A stretch of DNA of 64,000 nucleotides, from the NCBI GenBank assembly GCA_021527695.1, contig JAKFAO010000011.1:62001-126000 (forward strand), in the 5' to 3' direction. Positions 22,201 to 30,635 of the stretch are shown one piece after another. The notes under the pieces are model-generated. The model saw nothing but the letters and a program-made list of their open reading frames with translations. It did no database searches and had not been told where the DNA came from. A program made the position numbers and the translations under genes. The stretch is from Naematelia aurantialba. Its lineage: Eukaryota; Basidiomycota; Tremellomycetes; Tremellales; Naemateliaceae. Every line of letters starts with the position of its first letter. Position 1 is the first letter of the stretch.

Positions 22201-23245
22201 CCGAACATTTCGGCGAGTGAGTTTTCGAGATCTCGCAGCTCGGCTTCTGATGCCAGAAGATCGAGAGCTCTAGTGGTGAAATCGGAAGAAAGGACGGGAT
22301 CAGGATAAGCGGCAGCGATGATTCGCTGGAGCCAAAAGCCATCGACATCGTGAGGAGAGACCTTGTCAGATCTGGCTTTTGTTCTTTGGCCTTCTCTGCC
22401 AAGGACCATGGCCTCGTCCTCGTCAACGGCGTCGTCGCCGTCTTCCTCTGATTCCGCATCCTCGCCTTCCTCGTCCTCATCGGCTTCGTCGTCCGAGTCC
22501 TGACCCTTCACCTCGAAGTTTGCCTCGTCGTCGTCATCGTCATCATCACTCTCGAACAAGACCGCCACTCCGTCGCCATCCACTGCACGTTCTCTGTCAT
22601 CGGCCAGTGGCTGCTCTTCCTCCTCGCCATAGTCGGTGATCTTCTTGCTCAAGTTGATCAATTGATTCCAGGTATCCTCCTTGATTGATCCCAAGACTGA
22701 TTCCACTTCTTTCCGCTTGTCAAACTCTTTCAGATCCTCGCTCTTCAGGCTTTCCAGAACGGTATCCGCTGCACTCCGCACGACCTCTTGTGTCTGATCC
22801 CCCAGAGTCTGATGAACCAAACCCAGCAGCAACTCGTACACCTCTCGCGTCTCATTCGTCCGTGGCCGGTATCGAAGGCCCTCAAGCTCAGCGACAGCAT
22901 CCAAAACATTTCCACCCCCCCCTAACCGGACAGTAGACCGTTCTTGAGCTCGCCGGATATTCCGTTCGACCTCATCAGCAGAGGACAGCTTTGCCTTTGC
23001 CTTCTTCTTGCCCAGATCCTTTGGCGCCTCTCGAATAACTCGCGACCCCATATCTTTCAGGTTGATACGCCCTACGAGAGACTCGGGAGCACCAGTAGGC
23101 TCATCCTGACGCAGAACAGAGCGATCTGTGATGGTCAGTAGAGCGAAACACCGACGAACAGCAACAAACCTTGGTTGACAACCAAACTACTCATGTTCCC
23201 ATAGTTGAATTGGGACAAGTCCCTTCCCTTCTTTGCGCCCGACAT
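16235..23245 (-). CDS. BRR2: Spliceosomal U5 snRNP RNA helicase Brr2
   Basis: Brr2 is the Ski2-like DExH helicase that unwinds U4/U6 in the nucleus to activate the spliceosome. Exon 1 (23170-23245) encodes [20 protein letters not shown]; exon 2 (21642-23125) carries the N-terminal region, with an acidic stretch, up to the first Walker A, APTGAGK, completed as TN in exon 3 (20334-21583). The first cassette has [29 protein letters not shown] and [10 protein letters not shown] small exon ([17 protein letters not shown]) precedes the first Sec63 unit. The second cassette has APTGSGKT but DELQ in place of DExH and SVSLSN in place of SAT, then a second Sec63 unit ending with YPNIEVSY and an acidic tail, stopping at 16235. 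Total is about 2,150 residues, the normal size. At least seven introns. The degenerate second cassette is a known feature of Brr2, where it has a regulatory rather than unwinding role. The start matches the conserved N-terminus. Confidence 0.96.
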
Positions 23246-24196
23246 GGTGACAGAGTTGACGCGCTGTTCAAGTACTCGGACTGCAGAGGGGAGGAGTGAG
23301 TGGTTAGACCGTTATCAGTTGCGTTTCCTCGTTCCTAGTCGTCGCTCAGCGGCGGACCGAGGGATAGCTTTTGCCAACAGCAAGCCGTCCAGAGTAGCGG
23401 TTGGGCTGCCGAGGCGACCCTTTTGAGGATGAAGAGAGCCAGAGAGAAGGAGAAAGAGCAAGACTTGAGAGAGGACTCGAGGAGGGAGTTGGAAGCTGTC
23501 GAAAGCCCAAGATCGAGCAGAAATTTACCCAAAGAAGCAATTTACGCGGCGGTTTTCTGAAGGTGGCGACTTGATCGATCCCCCACTTTAGTTTGGTACC
23601 AGTTTTCACGAATCCTTCGAGTTTTTTTTTCCTCTCCCCGTTGTGTGGGTCGAGTTTTTTTCACTCGAGTTTTCTCTCGTTTGGCAGAAAAAAGTAAGGG
23701 AAGGGGGGCCATTCGCGTTGCTCGTCCTGTTCAACAGTGCAACCATTCTTCATCTTCATCTTCATCTTCTTTCAGTCGGTAGACAACGACGGACCAGTGT
23801 CGCCTCGTCAAGCAGGCTCCCCGTCGAAGCCATCGGCATCATTCCATGGGAACCATATCTCTAGACGTTTCGTGTGATCAAAAATAGTGTAGATATAGCA
23901 AGAGGCGATACCCTTTTTCTCGGATACCCCATGTCTCTCTGGTGAGTCTTCCATAATCACATCTCGAGACCCATTCCTTCACCCATCACATCACGACTGC
24001 ATCGCCTACGTAGGCAGTCAGTGGCCAACTGACTGCCCGTCCTTTGTTCTCTGACAGTCGTGCACTTGCTGTCTACGCGCCCCCCCCCCCCCTTCCCTTC
24101 AAAGCCAACCTTTGTCACCAAGCGCGCTCCTCTCCGCGTGTATCTTTCTCTTGCTCATCTCCCCGCTTCAGTGCTGACTATGCGCAGAACCCAACC
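23246..24196. promoter_or_regulatory. Divergent promoter and leader region between BRR2 and the Set3-like gene
   Basis: Nearly 1 kb between divergent starts. The Set3-side leader seems to contain an intron: donor GTGAGTCT at 23942 and acceptor CTGACTATGCGCAG ending 24187, nine nucleotides before the start ATG. A 13-nt C run lies at 24080-24092 inside that intron. Short T-rich stretches occur near 23620-23690. No TATA box is obvious. Confidence 0.5.
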
Positions 24197-27100
24197 ATGT
24201 CAGATACTCCCCTGCAGCAACCCGTCGTCGAGGCGGCCGAGTCGACAGACGTGCCGATGGAGGATATGTCAGCACAGCCAGCGCCAGCAGGCCCTGTCTT
24301 GGTGAAAGGCGAGGAGGGTGGCGATTCTGAAGCAGCTGCATTGCTTCTAGGCATCGCCAGTGCTATTGAAGAGCGACCTGTGATCTCAGAAGGTGTTCCA
24401 CCTAAAGATATAATGGAGGCGGTCGAGGCAGAAGAGGCAGCCCAACCTCCCCTACCGTATACACCACCAGACGATCGTACTCTCGCAGAATCATCCACGC
24501 TGCCTCCCTTATCATTTTCCCATCAGATGACTGTCGCCACCGACCCGCCTGCCATCGCGCTGCAGACTTCATTACCAACCTCTGATAGTCCAGGACCATC
24601 AACCAAGCCAAAAGCGAAGCGGAAGCGCCAGTCTGCTGCGGGACCATCTCGTCGCCGTTCGAATGACCCTTCTCTACCGCATTTTCTCGGCGAGGATAAC
24701 CAGCAGATACGGTGCATTTGCGGTTTCAACGATGACGACGGTTTTACCATTCAATGCGAGCGCTGTTACGCATGGCAGCACGGGCAGTGTTTCGGCTTTT
24801 TTCACGAAGAAGCCGCGCCAGATACCTACTTCTGCGAGCTTTGCGAACCTCGACAGGTCGACAGGGAAGCCGCACGGCAACGTCAAATACAACGGCAGAT
24901 TGACAGACAAGCGGAGCTTCAGGATATATTGCGGATTTCGCGCGGCGCAACGGCACGAAAGCCGCTGGGGAGCAAGCCGGAACGCGGTCCAGATCCTGAT
25001 AGAGCAAAACATAGAAAGCCAAAACGCACCAGGACTGAGAGTGTCCTGGAGGGCGAGGAGGATACGCGTGAGGCAGTCAAGGACTCTAGTCCAGGAGCTA
25101 TGGGACCCCCGACGACAAAACCAAAACGCAAGACAGGCCCTAAGCCTCGCTCGTCCAAGTCCAGCATCATCGGGCAGGCACTCGGTCCATCAATACGCGA
25201 GGCCTCTGTTGTTCCCGCTCAGGCCTTGCTTACCGAAGAGGACGAGCTGTTCTTCCTTGTCAATCCGTGGGAGATGGAGTTCACACCGATTCGGGAAAAT
25301 ATTGTTCGAGGCAAGGTGGCTAGGCAGAGGATGGCGGCACTGTATCGGGAATGGGTGGATGTGCTCGAGGAGGACGAAGTCACCTCACCAAGGCGGACCA
25401 TCAATAACCCCTCCGGTCTGCCATCACCGACTGAGACGGGTGTCTTGCGACTCTCCCCCGACAGCCTCTTCCCACAACCAGATTTCGCTGTTCTGGCTCC
25501 TCCTGTACCTCCAGTTTTTCTTTCAAGCTACGATGGAGAGATTGAGGTAGCTGAGACCTCCGTACGCACTGTGGAAGGGTCGACCTCTTTCCTTCCTCTC
25601 GAGTATACCGAAACTTTGGATGGTCAGGTATATTCGAGACCGACGCTGTACGGGGTGTTTGCGGAGGAGGAGATCCTACCTGGGCGTTGTATTGGGGAGT
25701 ACCTAGGCGAGATCGTCGACTGTGAGACCTATCGCCGGGACCCCGTCAACCAATACGCGGGTCTCGGCACTCCCAAACCTCACGTCCGCTCGATCGCTCC
25801 TCCCGTCAATCTCATTGTCGATGCGCGAGGATATGGCAACCATCTTCGTTTTGTTCGATCCGCGTGTCATCCCAGTGCTGTCCTTCGACCAATCTTACGA
25901 CAGTCAGGGAAGGGCGCGTCGCCCAATTTAACATTTGGGATATTTGCCAGCGAAACCATCCCTCGGAACGAGGAGATCACTCTGGCGTGGGACTGGGATG
26001 ACCAACATATCGTCCATTCCCTCAGGACCAGTGTCATGCCGTGCATGTTTCCCGATGGCTCCGTCTCTTTGCCGACACACAATCTCGCTGATCCGACCAT
26101 GCGCGCCGTGCAGAGCAAGTACAACGCCGTCCTCAACCATTTCCTGGGCTCGTTTTCGTCTTGTGCATGCCGGGTTAAGGGTAATTGCGCCGTCGCTCAG
26201 ATGATCAACATTGTCAGGCCCGAGAGAGCGAAGCATGCGAATGGTCCACGGAAACGATCGAACCTTGGGGAGCTGGTCGGAGCTGTCAGAGGATGGCGCA
26301 GGAGGGAGATTGAAGCGGAACAAGCACGAAAGTGGAAGATCAAGGCGGAAACAGGGGACTTTGAGATGGCGTCTCCTGCAGACTCGGAAGTGGACTACTC
26401 GGTGCCGGTCGAGGACGTTATCGTCACCCCAGATAGGTCATCTGTGAAAGACGCTACACTCGACGTCAAACGGCCATTGGAGGATCTTCCATTCCTTCCG
26501 CCATCTTCCGCTCTGACTTCTCCCCCGTCTTCCAGGGCTTACAATGCCCCGATACGCGCGGTCGCGGAGTCTGTCTACGAGGGGTCCGAGCACGATTCCG
26601 AGGAGAATGGGGACGACGATGATGTGTCGATGCCTTCAGCCGATGCGGGAGAGGACGAAGAGGGCAGTCAGTCTGACGCGACCACGGTGACACAACCGAA
26701 ATCTCGCTTTTCCGAAGACGAGACGGAATCGGAGGAAGAGGATGTGGCTACGCCGAGCGTGGAACGGGAGGAGGCAGGTCGGCTTAACGAGCCCACCAAA
26801 GCAGGACGACGGGTGCTGTCGCCGGTTGCTGTTAGCAACATCAACTCGGATCAGCTGTTTGAGAAACTAGCCAAAAGGTCGGCAGGATTCGTGCGGCCTT
26901 TAACAGACAGCGTAAAATCTCAACGCCCCGTACGGGGTGCAAAGGCCAAAATCACCCGTACGACTCGGACGAAAGCGAGGAAGAGGGCGTCCGTCTCATT
27001 TTCGGCCAGTGAAGACAGCAACGACAATATGCCGATGGCGAAAACTGCAACTGTCGAGCCCGCCCCGCACCCTGCAACAGCCACCTCGCCCAAGACAGCC

Positions 27101-28501
27101 AAGCTCGAACCTCGTGCTGTCGTTCCCGACCAGATCGCCGCTCCTTTCGGCGAACCTGTCGAGATCGCACCTGCTCCACCTGCTGCTGCAGCGGTCGAGT
27201 TTGCTCTTTCCGAAGAGGCGAAGTTGAAAATAGAGCCGACGCCACCTCGGGAACCTACGCCGCCGCCAAAGGAGCCGACGCCACCTCCGCCTAGACCGGT
27301 CACGCCACCGCCGAAGAAGGTTGTGTCGATGTCGGACTACCTGAAGAGTTTCAGGATCAAGAAGGAGACGCTGAGTACGGCTCCTGATACTCCTGTTGAG
27401 GAGATTGCCAGTCCTCAGGTGAAGACATCACAGGAGCCTGCTCCCTTGACTGCAGTGGAAGTGGCGGCAAAACCCCCCGAGGCGACCGCCCCAGCGCCCG
27501 CTCCTGCTCTACCTGCTCCTGCTCCTGTTCCACTTCCCCCCATCACGAATCAGCTAGAGGAAACTGTCAAGGCTGAATACGACTCGGCTGGGAATCGCTT
27601 CAATCTGAACTCGTTTCTTCCGACGGGTCCGCGTCCGGTGGGAGCCCTCACACCCGCTACAGCGACGCCTACACCCACCTTCCAGCCTCGAGGGGAGTAC
27701 TTCCCCACAGGTGCAGGCTTGTATCAAGCTTCGCCGTCGCCTGCATTCCAGCCTCGTAATGCCAGCACCAGCTTTACTCCTCGGACGACGATGCATACCC
27801 CGACGGAAGAAAGTGCCAGGGCGATGGGCTCGTTGGCTCCTCATTTGGGAACGCCGTCGCCTGAAGGGGCTGGGAGAAGTGGGTTTGTTCGGCCACCGCC
27901 TGTCCAGTCGAGTTTTACTCCGCGGTCACAGGAACCGAACTTCACTCCGCGGTCAGAGCAGCACAGCTTCACTCCTCGGCCAGAACAGCCTCCCGGCTTG
28001 GAGTTCGGACCACGTCCTGATCAGCCAAACTTCACGCCGCGGCCCAATGGTTTCATCGCTACTCCACCCAAGCCTACTTTACCACTCCCATCTGAGCACA
28101 TGCCCAGCACCCTCCCCGCTGCAAGCATGCCTTCAGCGCTACCTGTTCGCGATGCGCCATCGCACTTGTCTCAGCCGGGTGCCCTGGTATCTGCACCGAC
28201 CGGACCTTCCGCAGAACGCAAGGTGCCGCCGACGGGTCCGCGGGCGCAGGTCGCCCCACCGACCGGCCCAAAGGGGGTCAGAGGTCTACCACCGCCCAGT
28301 CCTGTGCCGCGAGGGCCTATCGACGCGCCTCGAGGCGGCTTTGGGATCCCGCCCAGGGGATTCGGGAGGGGCGGCGGCGGACTTGGGAGAGGCGGGTACG
28401 GAGATAGGGAGGGGGATCGGGATGCTGCTTCGTTCGGAGGCAGGGGCCTGTGGCGCGGCAGAGGCGGGTTTCCGCCGCGTGGAAGAGGGAGGGGAGGGTG
28501 A
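24197..28501 (+). CDS. Set3-like PHD finger plus SET domain chromatin protein
   Basis: Resembles fungal Set3 and animal MLL5/UpSET, scaffold subunits of histone deacetylase complexes. One exon, 1,434 residues from the ATG at 24197, which sits just after a probable 5' UTR acceptor. A PHD finger near residues 170-215 has the Cys/His pattern IRCICGFNDDDG, IQCERCYAWQHGQCFG, YFCELC. Basic segments follow (KHRKPKRTRTE, TKPKRKTGPKPRSSK). The SET domain spans about residues 475-605: LYGVFAEEEILPGRCIGEYLGE, then RFVRSACHPSA, then ITLAWDWDDQHIVHSL. The RSACHPSA piece replaces the catalytic NHSCxPN motif, as in the Set3/MLL5 group, so methyltransferase activity is not expected. The C-terminal half is disordered: PTPPP repeats, six or so FTPR-type repeats around residues 1240-1345, and an RGG/GRG-rich end that could bind RNA or be methylated. 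Confidence 0.85.
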   Translation: MSDTPLQQPVVEAAESTDVPMEDMSAQPAPAGPVLVKGEEGGDSEAAALLLGIASAIEERPVISEGVPPKDIMEAVEAEEAAQPPLPYTPPDDRTLAESSTLPPLSFSHQMTVATDPPAIALQTSLPTSDSPGPSTKPKAKRKRQSAAGPSRRRSNDPSLPHFLGEDNQQIRCICGFNDDDGFTIQCERCYAWQHGQCFGFFHEEAAPDTYFCELCEPRQVDREAARQRQIQRQIDRQAELQDILRISRGATARKPLGSKPERGPDPDRAKHRKPKRTRTESVLEGEEDTREAVKDSSPGAMGPPTTKPKRKTGPKPRSSKSSIIGQALGPSIREASVVPAQALLTEEDELFFLVNPWEMEFTPIRENIVRGKVARQRMAALYREWVDVLEEDEVTSPRRTINNPSGLPSPTETGVLRLSPDSLFPQPDFAVLAPPVPPVFLSSYDGEIEVAETSVRTVEGSTSFLPLEYTETLDGQVYSRPTLYGVFAEEEILPGRCIGEYLGEIVDCETYRRDPVNQYAGLGTPKPHVRSIAPPVNLIVDARGYGNHLRFVRSACHPSAVLRPILRQSGKGASPNLTFGIFASETIPRNEEITLAWDWDDQHIVHSLRTSVMPCMFPDGSVSLPTHNLADPTMRAVQSKYNAVLNHFLGSFSSCACRVKGNCAVAQMINIVRPERAKHANGPRKRSNLGELVGAVRGWRRREIEAEQARKWKIKAETGDFEMASPADSEVDYSVPVEDVIVTPDRSSVKDATLDVKRPLEDLPFLPPSSALTSPPSSRAYNAPIRAVAESVYEGSEHDSEENGDDDDVSMPSADAGEDEEGSQSDATTVTQPKSRFSEDETESEEEDVATPSVEREEAGRLNEPTKAGRRVLSPVAVSNINSDQLFEKLAKRSAGFVRPLTDSVKSQRPVRGAKAKITRTTRTKARKRASVSFSASEDSNDNMPMAKTATVEPAPHPATATSPKTAKLEPRAVVPDQIAAPFGEPVEIAPAPPAAAAVEFALSEEAKLKIEPTPPREPTPPPKEPTPPPPRPVTPPPKKVVSMSDYLKSFRIKKETLSTAPDTPVEEIASPQVKTSQEPAPLTAVEVAAKPPEATAPAPAPALPAPAPVPLPPITNQLEETVKAEYDSAGNRFNLNSFLPTGPRPVGALTPATATPTPTFQPRGEYFPTGAGLYQASPSPAFQPRNASTSFTPRTTMHTPTEESARAMGSLAPHLGTPSPEGAGRSGFVRPPPVQSSFTPRSQEPNFTPRSEQHSFTPRPEQPPGLEFGPRPDQPNFTPRPNGFIATPPKPTLPLPSEHMPSTLPAASMPSALPVRDAPSHLSQPGALVSAPTGPSAERKVPPTGPRAQVAPPTGPKGVRGLPPPSPVPRGPIDAPRGGFGIPPRGFGRGGGGLGRGGYGDREGDRDAASFGGRGLWRGRGGFPPRGRGRGG

Positions 28502-28570
28502 TCACGGAAATCGGAGATATGGATCTGACGGGATGGCCTGGATAGAGGGCTAAGCGGGGGTGGGCGGATG

Positions 28571-28640
28571 GGTGGGTACGATGAGCATGTTGTGGAGAGG
28601 TGGTGGGGTGGGTACGATGAGCATGTTGTGAAGAGGTGGT
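28571..28640. repeat. Two-copy direct repeat in the 3' flank of the Set3-like gene
   Basis: A 34-nt unit beginning ggtgggtacgatgagcat occurs at 28571-28604 and 28607-28640 with one G-to-A difference, a period of 36 nt. It lies about 70 nt after the stop codon and is probably transcribed in the 3' UTR. Confidence 0.85.
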
Positions 28641-29066
28641 GGGCAGGTGGATAAAGGTTGGTTGTACTAAAATAGCAAAAGTGATATTAGGTTATAGTGC
28701 GATGACACCCATTCCCTATTCACTTGCTTTGGAGAGGGCCCTCGGCCACATAATGAGGGCCACATCACTCTGCGACATCTGCGCAGGAATAGATAGGAAC
28801 GTGAGATTTTTGCACGAAGAATCTAACAGTATCTGCTCAGAAGGACTTTGGAACGCCGTGATTCGCCATTTAACGTAGGGTCACCCGGAGGAGCTTCGCC
28901 ACTCGAGCGCAGGGGGCGAGAAAACAAGCTGCACGAGGGCTTTCTCATATCCGAAGATCAGATGCATGGTACACAAGCTCATGGAGAATTTCCCACACAA
29001 CACACAGCTAGAGGTCACCTAAATGGCCGAGCCCGCTGCCTTGACAGTCAATCCAAACGGTTCAGC
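28641..29066. other. Convergent intergenic region, no gene seen
   Basis: Between the Set3-like 3' flank and the stop of the orphan gene at 29067. A plus-strand open frame begins here and runs to 29537, but it overlaps the orphan on the opposite strand and has no domain. Nothing else recognised. Confidence 0.45.
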
Positions 29067-30242
29067 TCAGAACCACACCATTGTCCTGGACTTTCCCGGG
29101 CGATCGTCGGTCCTGGCCTGCTCGTCAGGATGATGCCGGATATGAATGGTCTGAAGGAAGCCACGTTGTGGCTGGAAGATCCTGAAGCATCCGTAGTAAT
29201 CGTGAACAGTCTCTCGAGGCCGATATCTCCCGATGATGGTCTCCACTTGGATCTGGGATGGTTCGGCACAGAGGCGAAAGGCAAACTCGACGCTGTTTGC
29301 CGTTGTTTGCAAGGGCGTGTCAGGCAAGAAATCCCCCTTCTTCCTGAAGGCTTGCAAGACTTCGAACGAGCGTGCACACACTTCTGCCCAGTTTGGCCGG
29401 GTGGAACTGACGCCGTCGCCGAGTTTCCGAGTGCCGACGACTGTAAGGTGCAAGCCGTCGCTTTGATCCTCTCCGTTGGAAAGGCTGATATACAGACGGA
29501 GATGGTGCATTGCACGGTCAGTTTGAAGAGAAGGTAATGACCCGGGTTCGTCGCCCTTGTTACTCCCAGTGAGCTTGTCCCATGCGTCGACGACGGTTCC
29601 AGTTGGACTGTCCCAAGATGGGTCAGCGGAAGTGCCAGCTGGAACCGCGAGAGCTTCGGCTGACACCTGCGACGCTCGAGTTCCACAGCTATAGGGCGAA
29701 ATTTGACGTCTCCTTCCTTTGAGGGGTGGCGCGGCTGGTGGCGAGACGGCGCGGGGCTCGGGTGGTGTGCACGGCAGGTCATCCTGGCCTCCCGACTCGG
29801 ATCGAGAGCTTGCAAGATCGTGAGCACTCGGAGGACTCGGTTCGGAGTTGTCTGAACAGCCACTAGCGATCAACGCGGCACGGTATAAACTGCAGATCGA
29901 ACTTTGGTCCGAGTCATCCGAGTCAGGCGTGCGGATCTGGGGATGACCAAGGACTTCCTGCGACGTCGCTGCATCCCAGAATGCTGTAGGCGCCAACTCT
30001 GCCCCATAATTCCGGACTTGGAGGTAGTCCTGCAGACTTTCCTCGGACGTACAGTGACGCGCATCACCTGCCTGGGCGGCAGAGGACTCGGCTGGGGAGA
30101 CGAAGGCAGAGCAAGACTGCGGTTCTGACGAACTTGCAGAGTGAAGAGACAAGAACGAGTCCCCAACGGGCTGCAAGGGATGTAGAATTGGTCGCGTCAA
30201 GTCACGGCTTTGAGGGTCTTTGGAAAACCCACTGAGAGGCAT
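29067..30242 (-). CDS. Hypothetical protein, 391 residues, no recognised domain
   Basis: A single open frame from ATG 30242 (MPLSGFSKDPQSRD) to 29067. The N-terminal two thirds are Ser/Pro/Asp/Glu-rich and look disordered, with proline clusters such as PPEPRAVSPPAAPPLKGRRR. The C-terminal 150 residues are more balanced and could fold: HHLRLYISLSNGEDQSDGLH, WAEVCARSFEVLQAF, VEFAFRLCAEPSQIQVETII. The end (GKSRTMVWF) is basic. I do not recognise a family. It is intron-less in this model, unusual here, and an upstream exon cannot be excluded. It is convergent with the Set3-like gene and co-directional with COG7, which starts upstream of it. Confidence 0.55.
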   Translation of the reverse strand: MPLSGFSKDPQSRDLTRPILHPLQPVGDSFLSLHSASSSEPQSCSAFVSPAESSAAQAGDARHCTSEESLQDYLQVRNYGAELAPTAFWDAATSQEVLGHPQIRTPDSDDSDQSSICSLYRAALIASGCSDNSEPSPPSAHDLASSRSESGGQDDLPCTPPEPRAVSPPAAPPLKGRRRQISPYSCGTRASQVSAEALAVPAGTSADPSWDSPTGTVVDAWDKLTGSNKGDEPGSLPSLQTDRAMHHLRLYISLSNGEDQSDGLHLTVVGTRKLGDGVSSTRPNWAEVCARSFEVLQAFRKKGDFLPDTPLQTTANSVEFAFRLCAEPSQIQVETIIGRYRPRETVHDYYGCFRIFQPQRGFLQTIHIRHHPDEQARTDDRPGKSRTMVWF

Positions 30243-30635
30243 CTTGAATCTCGAGAACCTCTTCTGCTAAACCAAGAGAGAATGCCCAAGTCAGAACTGG
30301 GAGTAGGCAACACCGGTCTCGGGTTTTGTGTGCTGTCCCCAAGCGGACTGCTCCGGCAGAACGTATCGTCGTATGGTCCCATTGTATGTATGACGCGCCT
30401 TCCATTCCAGGCTTCAAAACTCGTAGACCCGGTGTAAGCAACGGACAACGGCAAGATGCATGCATGCCTAGGCTTCGGTGTTTGATGGGTTGCTTGTCTA
30501 AACCAACATGATGATTCGGCACTGACGCACGGGATCGTAGGATCCATCGCTGAGCGGCTCGACTCAGCTACGAACTAGATGTGGATCGATTGCTAAGCCT
30601 GCATTGGGTTTCCCTTTGATACTTACATCTGCATG
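30243..30635. other. Short intergenic region, no gene seen
   Basis: Contains the 5' flank of the orphan at 29067-30242 and the 3' flank of COG7. Open frames here are short and overlap in several frames without domain content. Confidence 0.4.

Noticed and set aside
28848..29537. Plus-strand frame of 229 codons
   Set aside because: Lies opposite the C-terminal, best-composed part of the orphan at 29067-30242, has frequent Cys/Arg/His and no domain. Kept as the alternative only if transcripts show it.
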